A stretch of 64,000 nt of DNA from positions 5,378,001 through 5,442,000 of the forward strand of contig NC_037094.1 in the NCBI RefSeq assembly GCF_002994745.2. Direction: 5' to 3'. Made by a program: the position numbers and the translations under genes. Of this stretch, positions 11,747 to 21,885 are shown in pieces; the first letter of the stretch is position 1; every line of letters begins with the position of its first letter. Origin of the DNA: Rosa chinensis. Lineage: Eukaryota; Streptophyta; Magnoliopsida; Rosales; Rosaceae. The notes beneath the pieces were generated by a model. It was not told the origin of the DNA. It ran no database searches and saw nothing but the letters and a program-made list of their open reading frames with translations.

Positions 11747-12320
11747 CAGTGGCGGAACCAGGATTTGTAACTTGGGGGGGTCCAAAATAAGAAGTAAAAA
11801 AAAAAAAAAAAACCAACACTAAACAAAGTTAAGCACTCGACGTATATTGCGTAATCTCATTAAGAAAATAAACCATATATATATACATAATGTAGATATA
11901 TACAAAACATTAATGTCCTCTTAACACTTAAGGTTCATGCGACGTCCATTCTTTATACATTTTTGATTTGTTTCCTATATAGATTTAATCTCACTAATCG
12001 AATTCTTTTAAATTTTAGTAAATACTTAATGAAAAATATTTTTTTAGTAAATACATAATTATCAGATTTAATTAACATTTCGATCTCTTGTATTACAATA
12101 TACTTTTGAGTTTCTTGTTCATCATACGTTTTATATTTATGTATTTAATATATAATTATAATTTATGACTACATAAGAAGACTGAAGGGGGGGGGTCCAA
12201 TTGGGTAAAGATTGTGCAAGGTATATATGATTTCATTGAAATCATTGATTAATTAGCTTATCAGCTTATGTCTTAGGGGGGGTCCGAACCCCTGCAGACC
12301 GAACAGTGGTTCCGCCACTG
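11747..12320. mobile_element. Small non-autonomous hAT transposon, 574 bp
   Basis: Perfect 14-bp terminal inverted repeats cagtggcggaacca (11747-11760) and tggttccgccactg (12307-12320). Perfect 8-bp target-site duplication ggtaggaa (11739-11746 and 12321-12328). The interior is AT-rich and non-coding. G-runs next to both ends (about 11776-11782 and 12186-12194) end in the motif gggggtcc. Confidence 0.95.
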
Positions 12321-12651
12321 GGTAGGAAGACTATAAAGGACGGCCATTGTTGAAGGACTCATTGTGTCTGTGAAACTATATATAGTCTATAGACAACTAG
12401 TCAAGGTACATATACCTTGTGCTTCCTTCTAATTAATTGTTACATCCGTACATGTAGGGCTGTCAATGAGTCGTGTTGGGTCAAGGTATTTGTCATGTTG
12501 CAAAATACAAACTCAAACCCAACCCATTTAATAATCGTGTCAAAAATGTAAACTCAAACTCAACCTATTTATTAAACGGGTTACCCGTTTCCAACCCGCT
12601 TAACCCATTTAATAAATAGGTCGTGTCGTGTTAGACAAAATGACACATTTA

Positions 12652-15600
12652 GGTCGTGTTTGTGATGAGGGACTGGACGGGACTGGGTGATATGAGCATT
12701 TTAATGCGATGTTTTAAATGTTATTTCCTCATATTTACTTAGTTATTTCCTTAAATAAATCCTTCTTGATTAGAAAAGTTTCCATTTTTAGAAAGTTTCT
12801 ATTTTTAGTAATTTTAATAAAAGTTTCTATTTTTAGGTCCCATGGAGTAAATGGAGCTGAAATGAGCTTAAAGGAGAAAGAGAAGCTAGAAAACGTTGGA
12901 GATAGCTACAACAAGGCACAAGAGCTGCAAAAATGAGCTGAAATGAAGATATGAAGTTTTCCTGGTCCAGCAAGGAAATCCTGTTCAGAAGAGGAAACTT
13001 TGTCAAGCAAGACTCCTGAGCCAACCAGGAAGCATGATCGAATAAATGAAGAGAAATGGTGGAATTTGAAGAGTCCTGGAGGCACTAGGAGACATTATGG
13101 ATTGGAGATGACACATGGAAGCCCAAGAATCTTCAAGATTAATATGGATTTCGGCAAAATGGTGAAAAACCTAAGTGATTTTGGGTTGTTGGACGTAATG
13201 GAGATATTTTTGGGAATTAAATCTGATTTTGCAGTGGGAAATCATGGAGATATCGTGAAAAATCCAAAGAAAATCAAGGAAAAACGTTGGAAATATTATA
13301 GGGAGAATTTCAAGGGATTGTGCAACAAGAAAAGGCTCAAAACAAGTCCAGATCTATTCCTCAATTCCCTCAAGATATTTTGGACGAAAATAAGGAATAA
13401 AATCATGGTTTTGCCGTGAAAATCAAGAGGAAATCAAGGGGAGACGTTAAAGATAAGGCCATGGAGAGTTTAAGGGAGAAAAGGTTCAAAATGCGTCCAA
13501 ATACATTGTCTAGGTTCATCCCTAGATATTTGGCCGAAAATGAAGAAGAAAATCAGATTAAATCCCTTTATAATTCGGCAAAATATATTTTAAATATTAT
13601 GGACTTTATTTTGAAGCTTTATGATTGGTTGGATGACACAACAAAGCTGGCATGGCGCTACATGATTGGTTGAAGCTGTGTGGAATTATTAAATAAATCT
13701 TTGGGAAAATAAAAGAAGATTCATGAAGCTTGGAGGCCAAGTTCACGTCCCCTATATATACTCCCCCTAGCTTGACATTTTACACACCTCTTCATTCAGA
13801 AAATTTTCTCCAAACGTCAAAGCTCTCTCCCTCTCTTCATTCTCTAGTTCAATTTCTGCGTTTTCAAGCAAGCGGAGGAAGAAGAAGAAGGAGCCGTGAA
13901 GATCATATCCTCCATCATCCACCTTGAAGACTTGCTTCCAAGATTCAAGATCCCAACGTTTCAAGCCATCCATCGTCATCTCCCCTCACGGTGTAATTCA
14001 TTCTTTTTCCTTGTAACCATTTTTGGTTTCCTTGTTTGATTTCGTAGGAACTTGTTTCTAGTTAACAATAACGTTTAGGGAAAAGTTTAAGCCCAATTAA
14101 TTCTATGTTTAAATAAAGTTTTCGAATTCTATGATTGTGATTCTAAGTTGCTTATGTGAGTTTGTTCGATTGAATTTGCTTTACATAAAACTTTTATATG
14201 TTTATGTTCTTTAGTGGCCAACTTAGGATATATGCATGTAATTGGTGCTAGATTTAGGTAAATGATTCACCTAATAGTTTTGTGAACCTATTTCATAAAT
14301 AGTAAAGGCTTTGGACAAAAGTCGAATTCAATTGAAGAGGATTGCAAATAGATGAACTTATTCATACTAGGTTGTGCACTTAAGTTGATAACCTTTCTCT
14401 ATGCTTATTGCGTTGGACACGTATTGATTAGCTAGCTTTCTAGACTTTGATTGCATGTTTAATAGGATTAATCTAGGTGCTTTCATTTAGATTAATTAGT
14501 AAAGGAAAGTAAAATATGGGAAATCATTTGCTTCGAATGTTTCACTTGATCAACTTCTTTCTCTTGACTTAGAGGATCAATTATAGGATTTGAATCTAAT
14601 TTGATTACATGGAATTTGTTTTTATCTTTGTTTCTTACGTTTCATTCTTGTATATGTGTTTTTATATTTTCCTTCTTTTTATTTTAATTTTTGAAAACCC
14701 TAAGTCTATAACCCCCCCTTTGGTTTCATTATTTTGTATATATACTTTATTTTAGTTTTGTAAATATTATACTTGTATTTATTTTAATTCTTTATTTGTT
14801 TTACAATGACAGGTGTACCCTCAATCCTCGGTTAGAACGATCCCTATCTACCATATACTAACGATGACATTTTCAGGGTTAAATTGCGCGCTTACTTTTA
14901 GCGTTGTCACTGGGTACCATAACACGGGGTAGCCCGTGTTTGGCAATAACCGGGATTGTGTTAAATGATACTCTGTAGTCCCCAAAACACAACCCACACC
15001 ATCTACGAGAGCGACGCCAAAACTTATGGGATTGTGGAAGCCGCTGTTGTAGACGTCGAAATCCATTCTCGCTGGATCTGCTCTTCGCCTCAACCTCATA
15101 TCTCATGCCATTCTTTTGCTTCAGCCTCCTTCAACACCTCTTCGTCGGGTTCAATTTCATCTTCTCTCTCATTGCACTGATTATTTTTCATCCTCCCCTT
15201 CAATCCTCTACCTTCTTCTTTCTCTATCTCCTTTATTATAGATGATTTGTTTATGGGTTAATATTATTTTAAGGATTTGGTGTCTGGGTAGCTTGATTTG
15301 CTGAGAATTTTGATCAATTTTGTGTCTGGGTAGCCTGACCTGGTAAGATTTGTGATCAATTTCACGTTTGTGATATTTTGTTCTTCTGTTTTTTTTTCCC
15401 TGGGTTTAAAGACTGGTTTTTGTTTAAGGTTGAGTTTGTCTTTGTTTTTTGCACAGTTCCTCCAGGCTTGATTAATCATTAATTGAGTTGGTTCTCCTCT
15501 GTTAGATTTCAACTCCACCAATCAATGCTTATTCTGGTGTTCTTCTTTCTTTTGTGGTTGTTCTTTCTTATTATCAGTTGGAGCACCAAACATGGATCGG

Positions 15601-15691
15601 GACTGTTACAGAAATAAGCCAAGTTATAAGAGTCCCGGATTGCTATAGAAATTAAGGTGAAGGGTGATAGTCCTGTGAAACAAATATGGCC
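12652..15691. mobile_element. PIF/Harbinger element nested in the hAT element and itself interrupted
   Basis: Left end ggtcgtgtttgtg (12652) and right end caaatatggcc (to 15691) are imperfect inverted repeats of the plant Harbinger type. The flanking 3-bp duplication is tta (12649-12651 and 15692-15694), the usual Harbinger target. Without the inner LTR the element is about 810 bp and non-coding, so it is Tourist-like and non-autonomous. The motif gtgtctgggtagc recurs inside (15279 and 15320). Confidence 0.8.
12688..14909 (+). mobile_element. Solo LTR of a large Ty3/gypsy (probably Tat/Ogre-type) element, 2222 bp
   Basis: Begins tgatatgagc and ends gcgttgtca (TG...CA) with a perfect 5-bp target-site duplication ctggg (12683-12687 and 14910-14914). 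No gag or pol is present, so internal recombination left a solo LTR. A TATA box lies at about 13753-13759. Frames of 139 and 85 codons at 13000-13673 are typical U3 open frames without family resemblance. The long LTR and its 3' end (cctcggttagaacgatccc, then a cttacttttagcg motif) suggest the Tat/Ogre group; this clade call is inference. Confidence 0.85.
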
Positions 15692-16076
15692 TTAAGGGTC
15701 AACAATACGACCCATTTAACTAAAAAATTCATAAATTGATTAAATTCACTAAAAGCTTCACAAGACAAAAAATATAAATAATTATATATAATTCATAAAT
15801 AATTAAATCCAATAATTATAAACCAAAATATTTCAAATTGTCTAATTCTATGATCAAATACTCCCAACGTCTAAAGTTTCAAGAAGAAGTATAGCATAAC
15901 CGGGTCATACGGGTTCACTTCGTGTTGGTGGGTTGACTCGTGGCCGACCCATTTATTAAATGGGTCATGGGTGGGTCAACCCGCTTTTTAATCGTGTGGG
16001 TTCAACCCACTTTATTTCGTGCGGGTTTCGAATCGTGTTATCGGGTCGTGTCGAAATTGACAGCCTTACGTACATG

Positions 16077-16318
16077 CATGCAAAATATGATTATACCAAA
16101 ATAAGTAATGCAGCATATGATTGATAAGAAGGTAGGAAATTACGTACGGAAGCACTGAATTATGTGGTCCAGAATTCCAGATTCAATTCGAAGAGCGAAA
16201 GTTATGGGCCTAGCTCATTAAAATTAAAACTTTATTCTAGTGAAACACATCGAGCCTATTGCTTGAGCACGAAAAGTTAGTTTATTTCAAGGGAAGTTCT
16301 ACAACATACACATAAATT
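16077..16318. other. Intergenic spacer
   Basis: AT-rich. About 65 bp at 16205-16275 (ctagctcattaaaattaaaa region) resembles 11345-11410. No gene. Confidence 0.4.
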
Positions 16319-17079
16319 CAGAGCCGTCCTTTGACCAAGGCAACCATGGCAGTGGCCTCGGGCCTCAGTTTGGGGAAGGCCTCCATCTCAAAATGCCTAT
16401 ATATATATGTTAAAAATAAAAAATAAAAAAAAGATAGTAAAAGAAAAAAGATGCAGCATTGCAGTCTGTAGAAGACGACACCGAGGCCGATGAAATCAAA
16501 CCCACGACTCCGTGAGGCCTTAAAATTTCCTCTTTTTCTTCTATATTTGTAAGTTAAACACCCCAAACTTCCTCTTTCTCCATCACTCTGGGATTAGAAA
16601 GAAGATAACAAAAAGTTTTGCTCTCACTTTCACCAATTTGAGCAAAAATGAAACATTGGCTGCTGAAACATGAATTTTTTATTTCCCTATGATTCTCTCA
16701 ATGACAAACAGTAACATTTCTTCCTTTTATATCTATTTAAGCCATTGACAAACTCTCATAGACACATAGAAGCAATCTTTCAATTCTCTTTCTCTTACTC
16801 AATTCTGAATTTCATCATTTGTTCTAATTTCATAATCAAAATTCAGATAGTTGATACAATTGTAACAAATTGTCAAGGTCTGAAGTCCAAAATTTTGTGA
16901 TTAAAAAATCAGGTTCTATTGTTCTTTATTGACATTGTTACTTTTTATTTTGTTTATATAATCTGCTATGTTTTAGTTTGAACTTAGTTTTGCTGACATT
17001 TTTTTTATAATGGAAAAAATTATTAGGAAGGTCTCTCTAAATTTTGCCTTAGGCTTCACTTTGTCACGGGATAGCCCTG
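16319..17079. mobile_element. Possible decayed DNA transposon
   Basis: Starts cagagccgtcc and ends ggatagccctg, imperfect inverted repeats (8 of 11). Subterminal blocks of both ends, rich in ggcct/aggcc, resemble each other in inverted orientation. No matching 8-bp duplication was found (cataaatt versus ttgtaaaa), so the boundaries are uncertain. No coding frame. Confidence 0.4.
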
Positions 17080-17344
17080 TTGTAAAAGATACTATGATGC
17101 CTAAGTTGATGAGTGTTGAATTGTAGTTGGTATAAATGAGATTCATTACTTCCTTCAAATGTTCACTTTACGAAGTATTTATAGATGAGCTTGATCAAAT
17201 ATCTCGACTAGTGCGCATAGTGGTGTGTTAGGTCCACAAGTCATGCGTTAGTGATCCATTACACCACTCTTAGGACAATATGGGGGAGTATTTCCTGCTT
17301 GCAATTGATTCAGCCGAGCTAACTAATTCTGTTAATTTGTTCCG

Positions 17345-17665
17345 CCTTATCCAAATCCACCTCGAAAGGATTTTTTCTCAAAAATGTCTAGACTTCTCAG
17401 CGCTCCCCAAATAGATTAAGTCGTGTCTTAGAACTTGATTTCACCTCAATTAGGTCGACCTCGAGGGGATTGCACATGAGGGGATTTTCCTTATATGACC
17501 CGAATCCGTCTTAAGGGGATTTTACCTCACCTAGATCCGTCTCGAGGAAATTTCACCAAACTTGGATCTTTCTCAAAGAGATTTCTCATATTCGAATTTA
17601 GCTCAAAAAAATTTCTCCTCATTTGAATTTAGCTCAAAGAGTTTTTCTCAAACAAATTAAGCTGC
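17345..17665. repeat. Degenerate tandem repeat, about 30-bp units
   Basis: At least seven diverged units in a row share the frame 'atc(c)g/t-tctc(g/a)a-rgg-atttt-ctca'. Examples begin at about tccacctcg (17356), gtcgacctcgagg (17455), atccgtcttaagg (17506), atccgtctcgagg (17535), atctttctcaaag (17565), aatttagctc (17595) and aatttagctc (17627). Non-coding. A minisatellite-like remnant, possibly from inside an LTR element. Confidence 0.55.
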
Positions 17666-18330
17666 CTCTCAATCGGTTCATATAGTGACTAAAACTGTTT
17701 TTAAAATTTACACCTCCCCAAGTACCAGGTTGCACAAAGGATAATGATAAGGTTTGGTCACAAATCACAATAGGACAACTAAAGTTGCTACGTCGTTGAC
17801 CGGAACATTCAACAGAGCTGATTTTGTCTCATTCCTCAGTCTATTTGATTTTCAGTACCAACGGCCCTTTGGTCCTTTCCTAATACAGTGATACCAGTCT
17901 ACTGATGTATGTCTTCATTTGTTTTTTAGTTTTTTTTTGGATCCTTTTCATGGACGAGAAATTACCAAAAATCTACCGAGATTGCTAAAGTTGATTTAAA
18001 AAGATCATCTGGGGTCAACAACATTTGGATATGGTAATTTTATTGACTGACACTAAAGTACACTAGAGTTATTGACTCAAACTAAAGAGGTATAAACATG
18101 CTAGTAGCAGTTTTATTGATTTTTCTCATTTATTTATTTATTTTACAAGTCTAAATATAGATAATCCAGATGCGGGCCTTCTTATGTGTATTTTTAATAC
18201 GTAAAATGTTAAAATCAATTATGTTATGCTGTTTCTGAAGAATTTTGCTCAAGTCAAAATCTACAGAACTTGCTCAACTGAATATTTACAGAGGGTCGGT
18301 CAATTTGTTTGGAGCAGAGGTTTGGTCCGT
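17666..18330. other. Upstream region of the P450 gene
   Basis: AT-rich non-coding sequence. Nothing recognisable besides the core promoter described separately. Confidence 0.5.
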
Positions 18331-18333
18331 TAA

Positions 18334-18339
18334 TATAAA
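18334..18339 (+). promoter_or_regulatory. TATA box of the P450 gene
   Basis: tataaa preceded by ttaa, 90 bp before the chosen ATG. Transcription would begin about 18365, downstream of the earlier in-frame ATG at 18358. This is the main reason to start translation at 18424. Confidence 0.6.
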
Positions 18340-18423
18340 CGAGTCCCTGAGCTTGTCATGACCCATATTTCTCATTATCCCTCTCAGCGACTCCACACAA
18401 AACAGAAAGCCAAGCCAGAAAAG

Positions 18424-21120
18424 ATGAGTCCTTCAACAATAATAGCCATCCTCCTGGTTCTCCTCACATGCCTTTGGTCACTCATCTCTGCTTCCTCCAA
18501 ATCAAAACACAAAAAACTACCACCCGGCCCTCGGTCACTGCCAATAATCGGAAATCTCCACATGCTAGGCAACCTCCCCCATCGAAGCCTCCAACACCTG
18601 GCCAAAAAATATGGACACATCATGTCCATCCGTCTAGGCAGTGTTCCGACCATAGTAGTCTCCTCCCCCAAAGCCGCAGAGCTATTCCTCAAAACTCACG
18701 ACACTAATTTCGCCAGCCGGCCCAAAATCCAAGCCTCGGAGTACATATCCTACGGCACAAAGGGCATGGCCTTTTCCGAATATGGTCCCTATTGGCGCCA
18801 TGTAAGGAAGCTCTGTACGCTTCAGCTTTTCTGTCCAGCAAAAATAGAGGCTTTCGCGCCGCTGAGAAAGGATGAGCTGGGAGTGCTGCTGAGAAAGCTC
18901 AAGAACGCTGCAGAGGAAGGTGGTGTTGTGGATGTTAGTGAGGATATTGGTTTGATGAATGAGGACATTACGTACAGGATGGTGTTGGGTTGTAAAAGGG
19001 ATGATCAGTTTGATTTGAAAGCCATTGTTGAGGAAACGTTTTCCTTGGCTGGGGCTTTCAATATATCTGATTTTGTTCCTTCCCTTGCTGCACTTGATAT
19101 TCAGGTATGCTAATTAATCCAACTCTTTACCATAGGCATTTCTCTTCGATCATTCATTTATGAACCGATTGCATCGGGACGTACTAGTTCCGGCCACATA
19201 AGTTATTTAATTCTATATTATTGCATTTATATATGAAGTTAGTCGACCATTACATGTATCGGACACTGAAATATTCAAAATTTCAAACCAGCCACACTAG
19301 ATCTTCATGGGAACCCAGCTGCACGTCTTTGTCTCTATATGAACTATATTAGGATCAACAAACTAGAAGTAAACATAGGAAACCAAGTTTTGTGAAAGTG
19401 CAGTTAGCCGCCAGCTGCACTTCTTTGTCTCTAAATGACGACCTTTCCTTTTCCTCTAGGCTGCTAATTAAGCACTTCAGATTCGTTGTTATTTTATATT
19501 TTCATAAATCTTATTCATGATTACAGTTTACGCATAAGATAATTAAGAAGATAATGTATTTTGTTGAGTCGGCCCTGACTCCAAACTCATCTAAAATGTG
19601 ATGTGGATGTATATAATTTTGGCTGAAGGTTATTTTAAAAAATTTAAAATAATTAAGTTATGGCCCCACAAATGCTCTGTTTTGTAAAAAAAATATATAT
19701 TGAATAATTCTTCATTGTTCCGTCTAATTACTATTTCACCGAGAGAGTATTCAGAGCACTGCCGTGCACTTGCACCAACACAAATAAATGGTTAGATTGC
19801 ATTAAATACACTTTTTGTTTATTAAAAATAAAGTTGATAATAAATATCAAGGGTTGAGATTATTTTATAAGGGTTGGGTCACTTGCACCGTCGGTTCATA
19901 GAATAATTTCCACTATTTTACCTAGTTATTAGTGTTTTTGAGAAAGAAATTAATTTTTCAAAAGAAAACATTAATAAAGATTTTAATATGTACATTCCTA
20001 AGAAAATAGCAAAAATATTATTTATTTATTTATTTTAAATAATTAAATTATTTTTTCGACCCTGCAAAAATAACTTTCAAGTTCTGCCACTACATCTCCT
20101 GCTTACCATGATGCATTTGTTCCCTTCATGCGAAAGTTTAGCATGGTAGCCTTTTCCATGGTGACGCCAAGATTGGAGTATGTTACATAATATTCATAGA
20201 CTTTAGTTTAGATTGCCTAAATGTATATTTTCTACTGCATATTAGTGTATTAGATGTGGTTTATTATATTTTTCTACGTATATCAGGGGTTGACTAAGCG
20301 AATGAAGAAAGTTAGCAAGACGATCGACAAGCTCTTGGAGAAGATAATTGACGACCATGAACAAGTTGCTAAAACTACGAGTGGGAAACAAGGCAAGCAT
20401 GAGGACTTTGTAGACGTCTTGCTTTCATTAATGAACCAACCGTTGAACTCGAATGGTGAGCAAGTTCATTTTCTTGATCGAACAAATGTGAAAGCCATCT
20501 TACTAGACATGCTTACGGCGGCTTTTGATACTTCGGCCTCATCGATTGTTTGGAGCCTTTCCGAGCTCTTAAGGCATCCAAGGGTCATGAAGAAACTCCA
20601 AAAAGAGCTCCAAACTGTGGTTGGCATGGACCGAATGGTGGAAGAGACTGATTTGCCGAAGCTGGAATACTTGAGTATGGTGGTCAAGGAGAGCTTGAGA
20701 CTGCACCCGGTGGCACCATTACTAGTCCCACATGAATCTATCGAGGACATTACAATTGATGGATATGACATCCCCAAGAAGTCGCGAATCATAGTGAATT
20801 TCTGGAGCATTGGAAGAGATCCTAATGTTTGGTCGGAAAATGTTGAGGAATTTTATCCTGAAAGGTTCATGAACAGCAATATAGACCTCCGGGGACATGA
20901 CTTTCAGCTCATCCCATTTGGGTCTGGCCGAAGAGGTTGTCCGGGTCTGCAATTAGGGCTAACCACAGTTCGGCTAGTTCTGGCACAGCTGGTGCACTGC
21001 TTTAACTGGGAGCTCCCAGCAGGCATACTACCTCAAGACTTGGACATGTCCGAGAAATTCGGTTTATCAATGTCAAAGGCCCAACACTTGCTTGCCAAGC
21101 CGACCTACCGTCTTCTGTAG
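18424..21120 (+). CDS. Cytochrome P450, CYP71 clan, CYP736A-like (2 exons)
   Basis: Exon 1 is 18424-19104 and exon 2 is 20287-21120, with a phase-0 intron (cag|gtatgc ... tatcag|ggg), giving 504 residues, normal for a microsomal plant P450. Visible motifs: an N-terminal membrane anchor (residues about 4-22), the proline hinge [13 protein letters not shown], the I-helix AAFDTSAS (family A/G-G-x-D/E-T-T/S), the K-helix ESLR of E-x-x-R, the PERF motif as YPERF, and the heme loop [11 protein letters not shown] with the cysteine ligand. It should be an ER-bound monooxygenase using NADPH-P450 reductase. The substrate cannot be read from sequence; CYP736 relatives act in phenolic or biphenyl-type specialised metabolism in some species, which is only suggestive here. 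The single intron position is that of the CYP71 clan. aataaa at 21189 is a likely poly(A) signal. The 1.18-kb intron is AT-rich. The gene converges on COPA. Confidence 0.9.
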
Positions 21121-21885
21121 CTCTTGTTCATCCATCTATTATTTCGTAGCATAAAGAAATGTGTGCAATGCAAGCATGGATGAAAATTAATAAAATGGTT
21201 TCATCAGTACCATTGACAGCAGCACAATTCGCGATTTCTCAAATATGATTGAATTATCATGAAAATAACAAACTATAACCATGACCATTTAAAAGTAACT
21301 ATACCATTAATATTTGTGAGCATAATCTGCTTAATATTACATAACCATCTCAACAAAAAAAATTTGCTCAAACTAGACTCAAAAGTTCACTATGAGTAAT
21401 ACACCACCCACGGGTCAAGAAAAAATAGCACCTACTTTCCGAAAACAGAGCATCAATCCGCCTGCTTGTCTAGCTGATGGTTTGTCTACAAAACAGAAAA
21501 ACACGCATTTGAGACTACATTTATGGCATTTAAGTATATGCTGTCTAACAATTGATCATCCGTGGACAAGACATGCACAAATATTAAATCAATTCAGAAA
21601 CCTAATCCATGAGGCTTTTCAACTGGATAATGCACAACCATATTATAGAACTGCAGCACAGCTCAGGAGAACAAAAAGCCCCCGAGAGTTTGGCATGTTC
21701 AAGCCATTCTTACCGACACAGGCTATTCAAAGAAAGGAAATTGGAAAAGACCAAGAAATAAAGAAATTGCAAACAAATCATATGAATGTTGACTCTTCTC
21801 CAGTATTTTCTTACCAATTTACTGGCACATTGACACGACCGCAACTGCTGCAAAAAGGATGAATCCTCCTAGTCCTGCAGCCTGA
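21121..21885. other. Convergent 3' regions of the P450 and COPA genes
   Basis: Only about 760 bp separate the two stop codons, so this stretch holds both 3' UTRs. An open frame on the plus strand (21392-21862) is antisense to the expected COPA 3' UTR and has no family resemblance. Confidence 0.6.

Larger units (their letters stand above)
12455..16068. mobile_element. hAT transposon carrying a nested insertion, 3614 bp overall
   Basis: Ends tagggctgtcaat (12455-12467) and attgacagcctta (16056-16068) are inverted repeats with one mismatch. They are flanked by a perfect 8-bp duplication cgtacatg (12447-12454 and 16069-16076). Subterminal DNA carries repeated aacccg/cgggtt and gtcgtg motifs in both arms (12530-12660 and 15900-16050). 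The hAT itself is only about 570 bp; the rest is a PIF/Harbinger element inserted at 12652-15691. No transposase frame. Confidence 0.93.

Noticed and set aside
13000..13673. Open frames of 139 and 85 codons
   Set aside because: They fall within the solo LTR, which has exact 5-bp TSDs, and show no protein family resemblance.
18358..18423. Upstream in-frame ATG as the P450 start
   Set aside because: It would sit at or before the expected transcription start set by the TATA box at 18334, and it would place a charged 22-residue segment before the membrane anchor.
21392..21862. 156-codon plus-strand open frame after the P450 gene
   Set aside because: It lies antisense to the COPA 3' UTR, has no family motifs and no promoter context.
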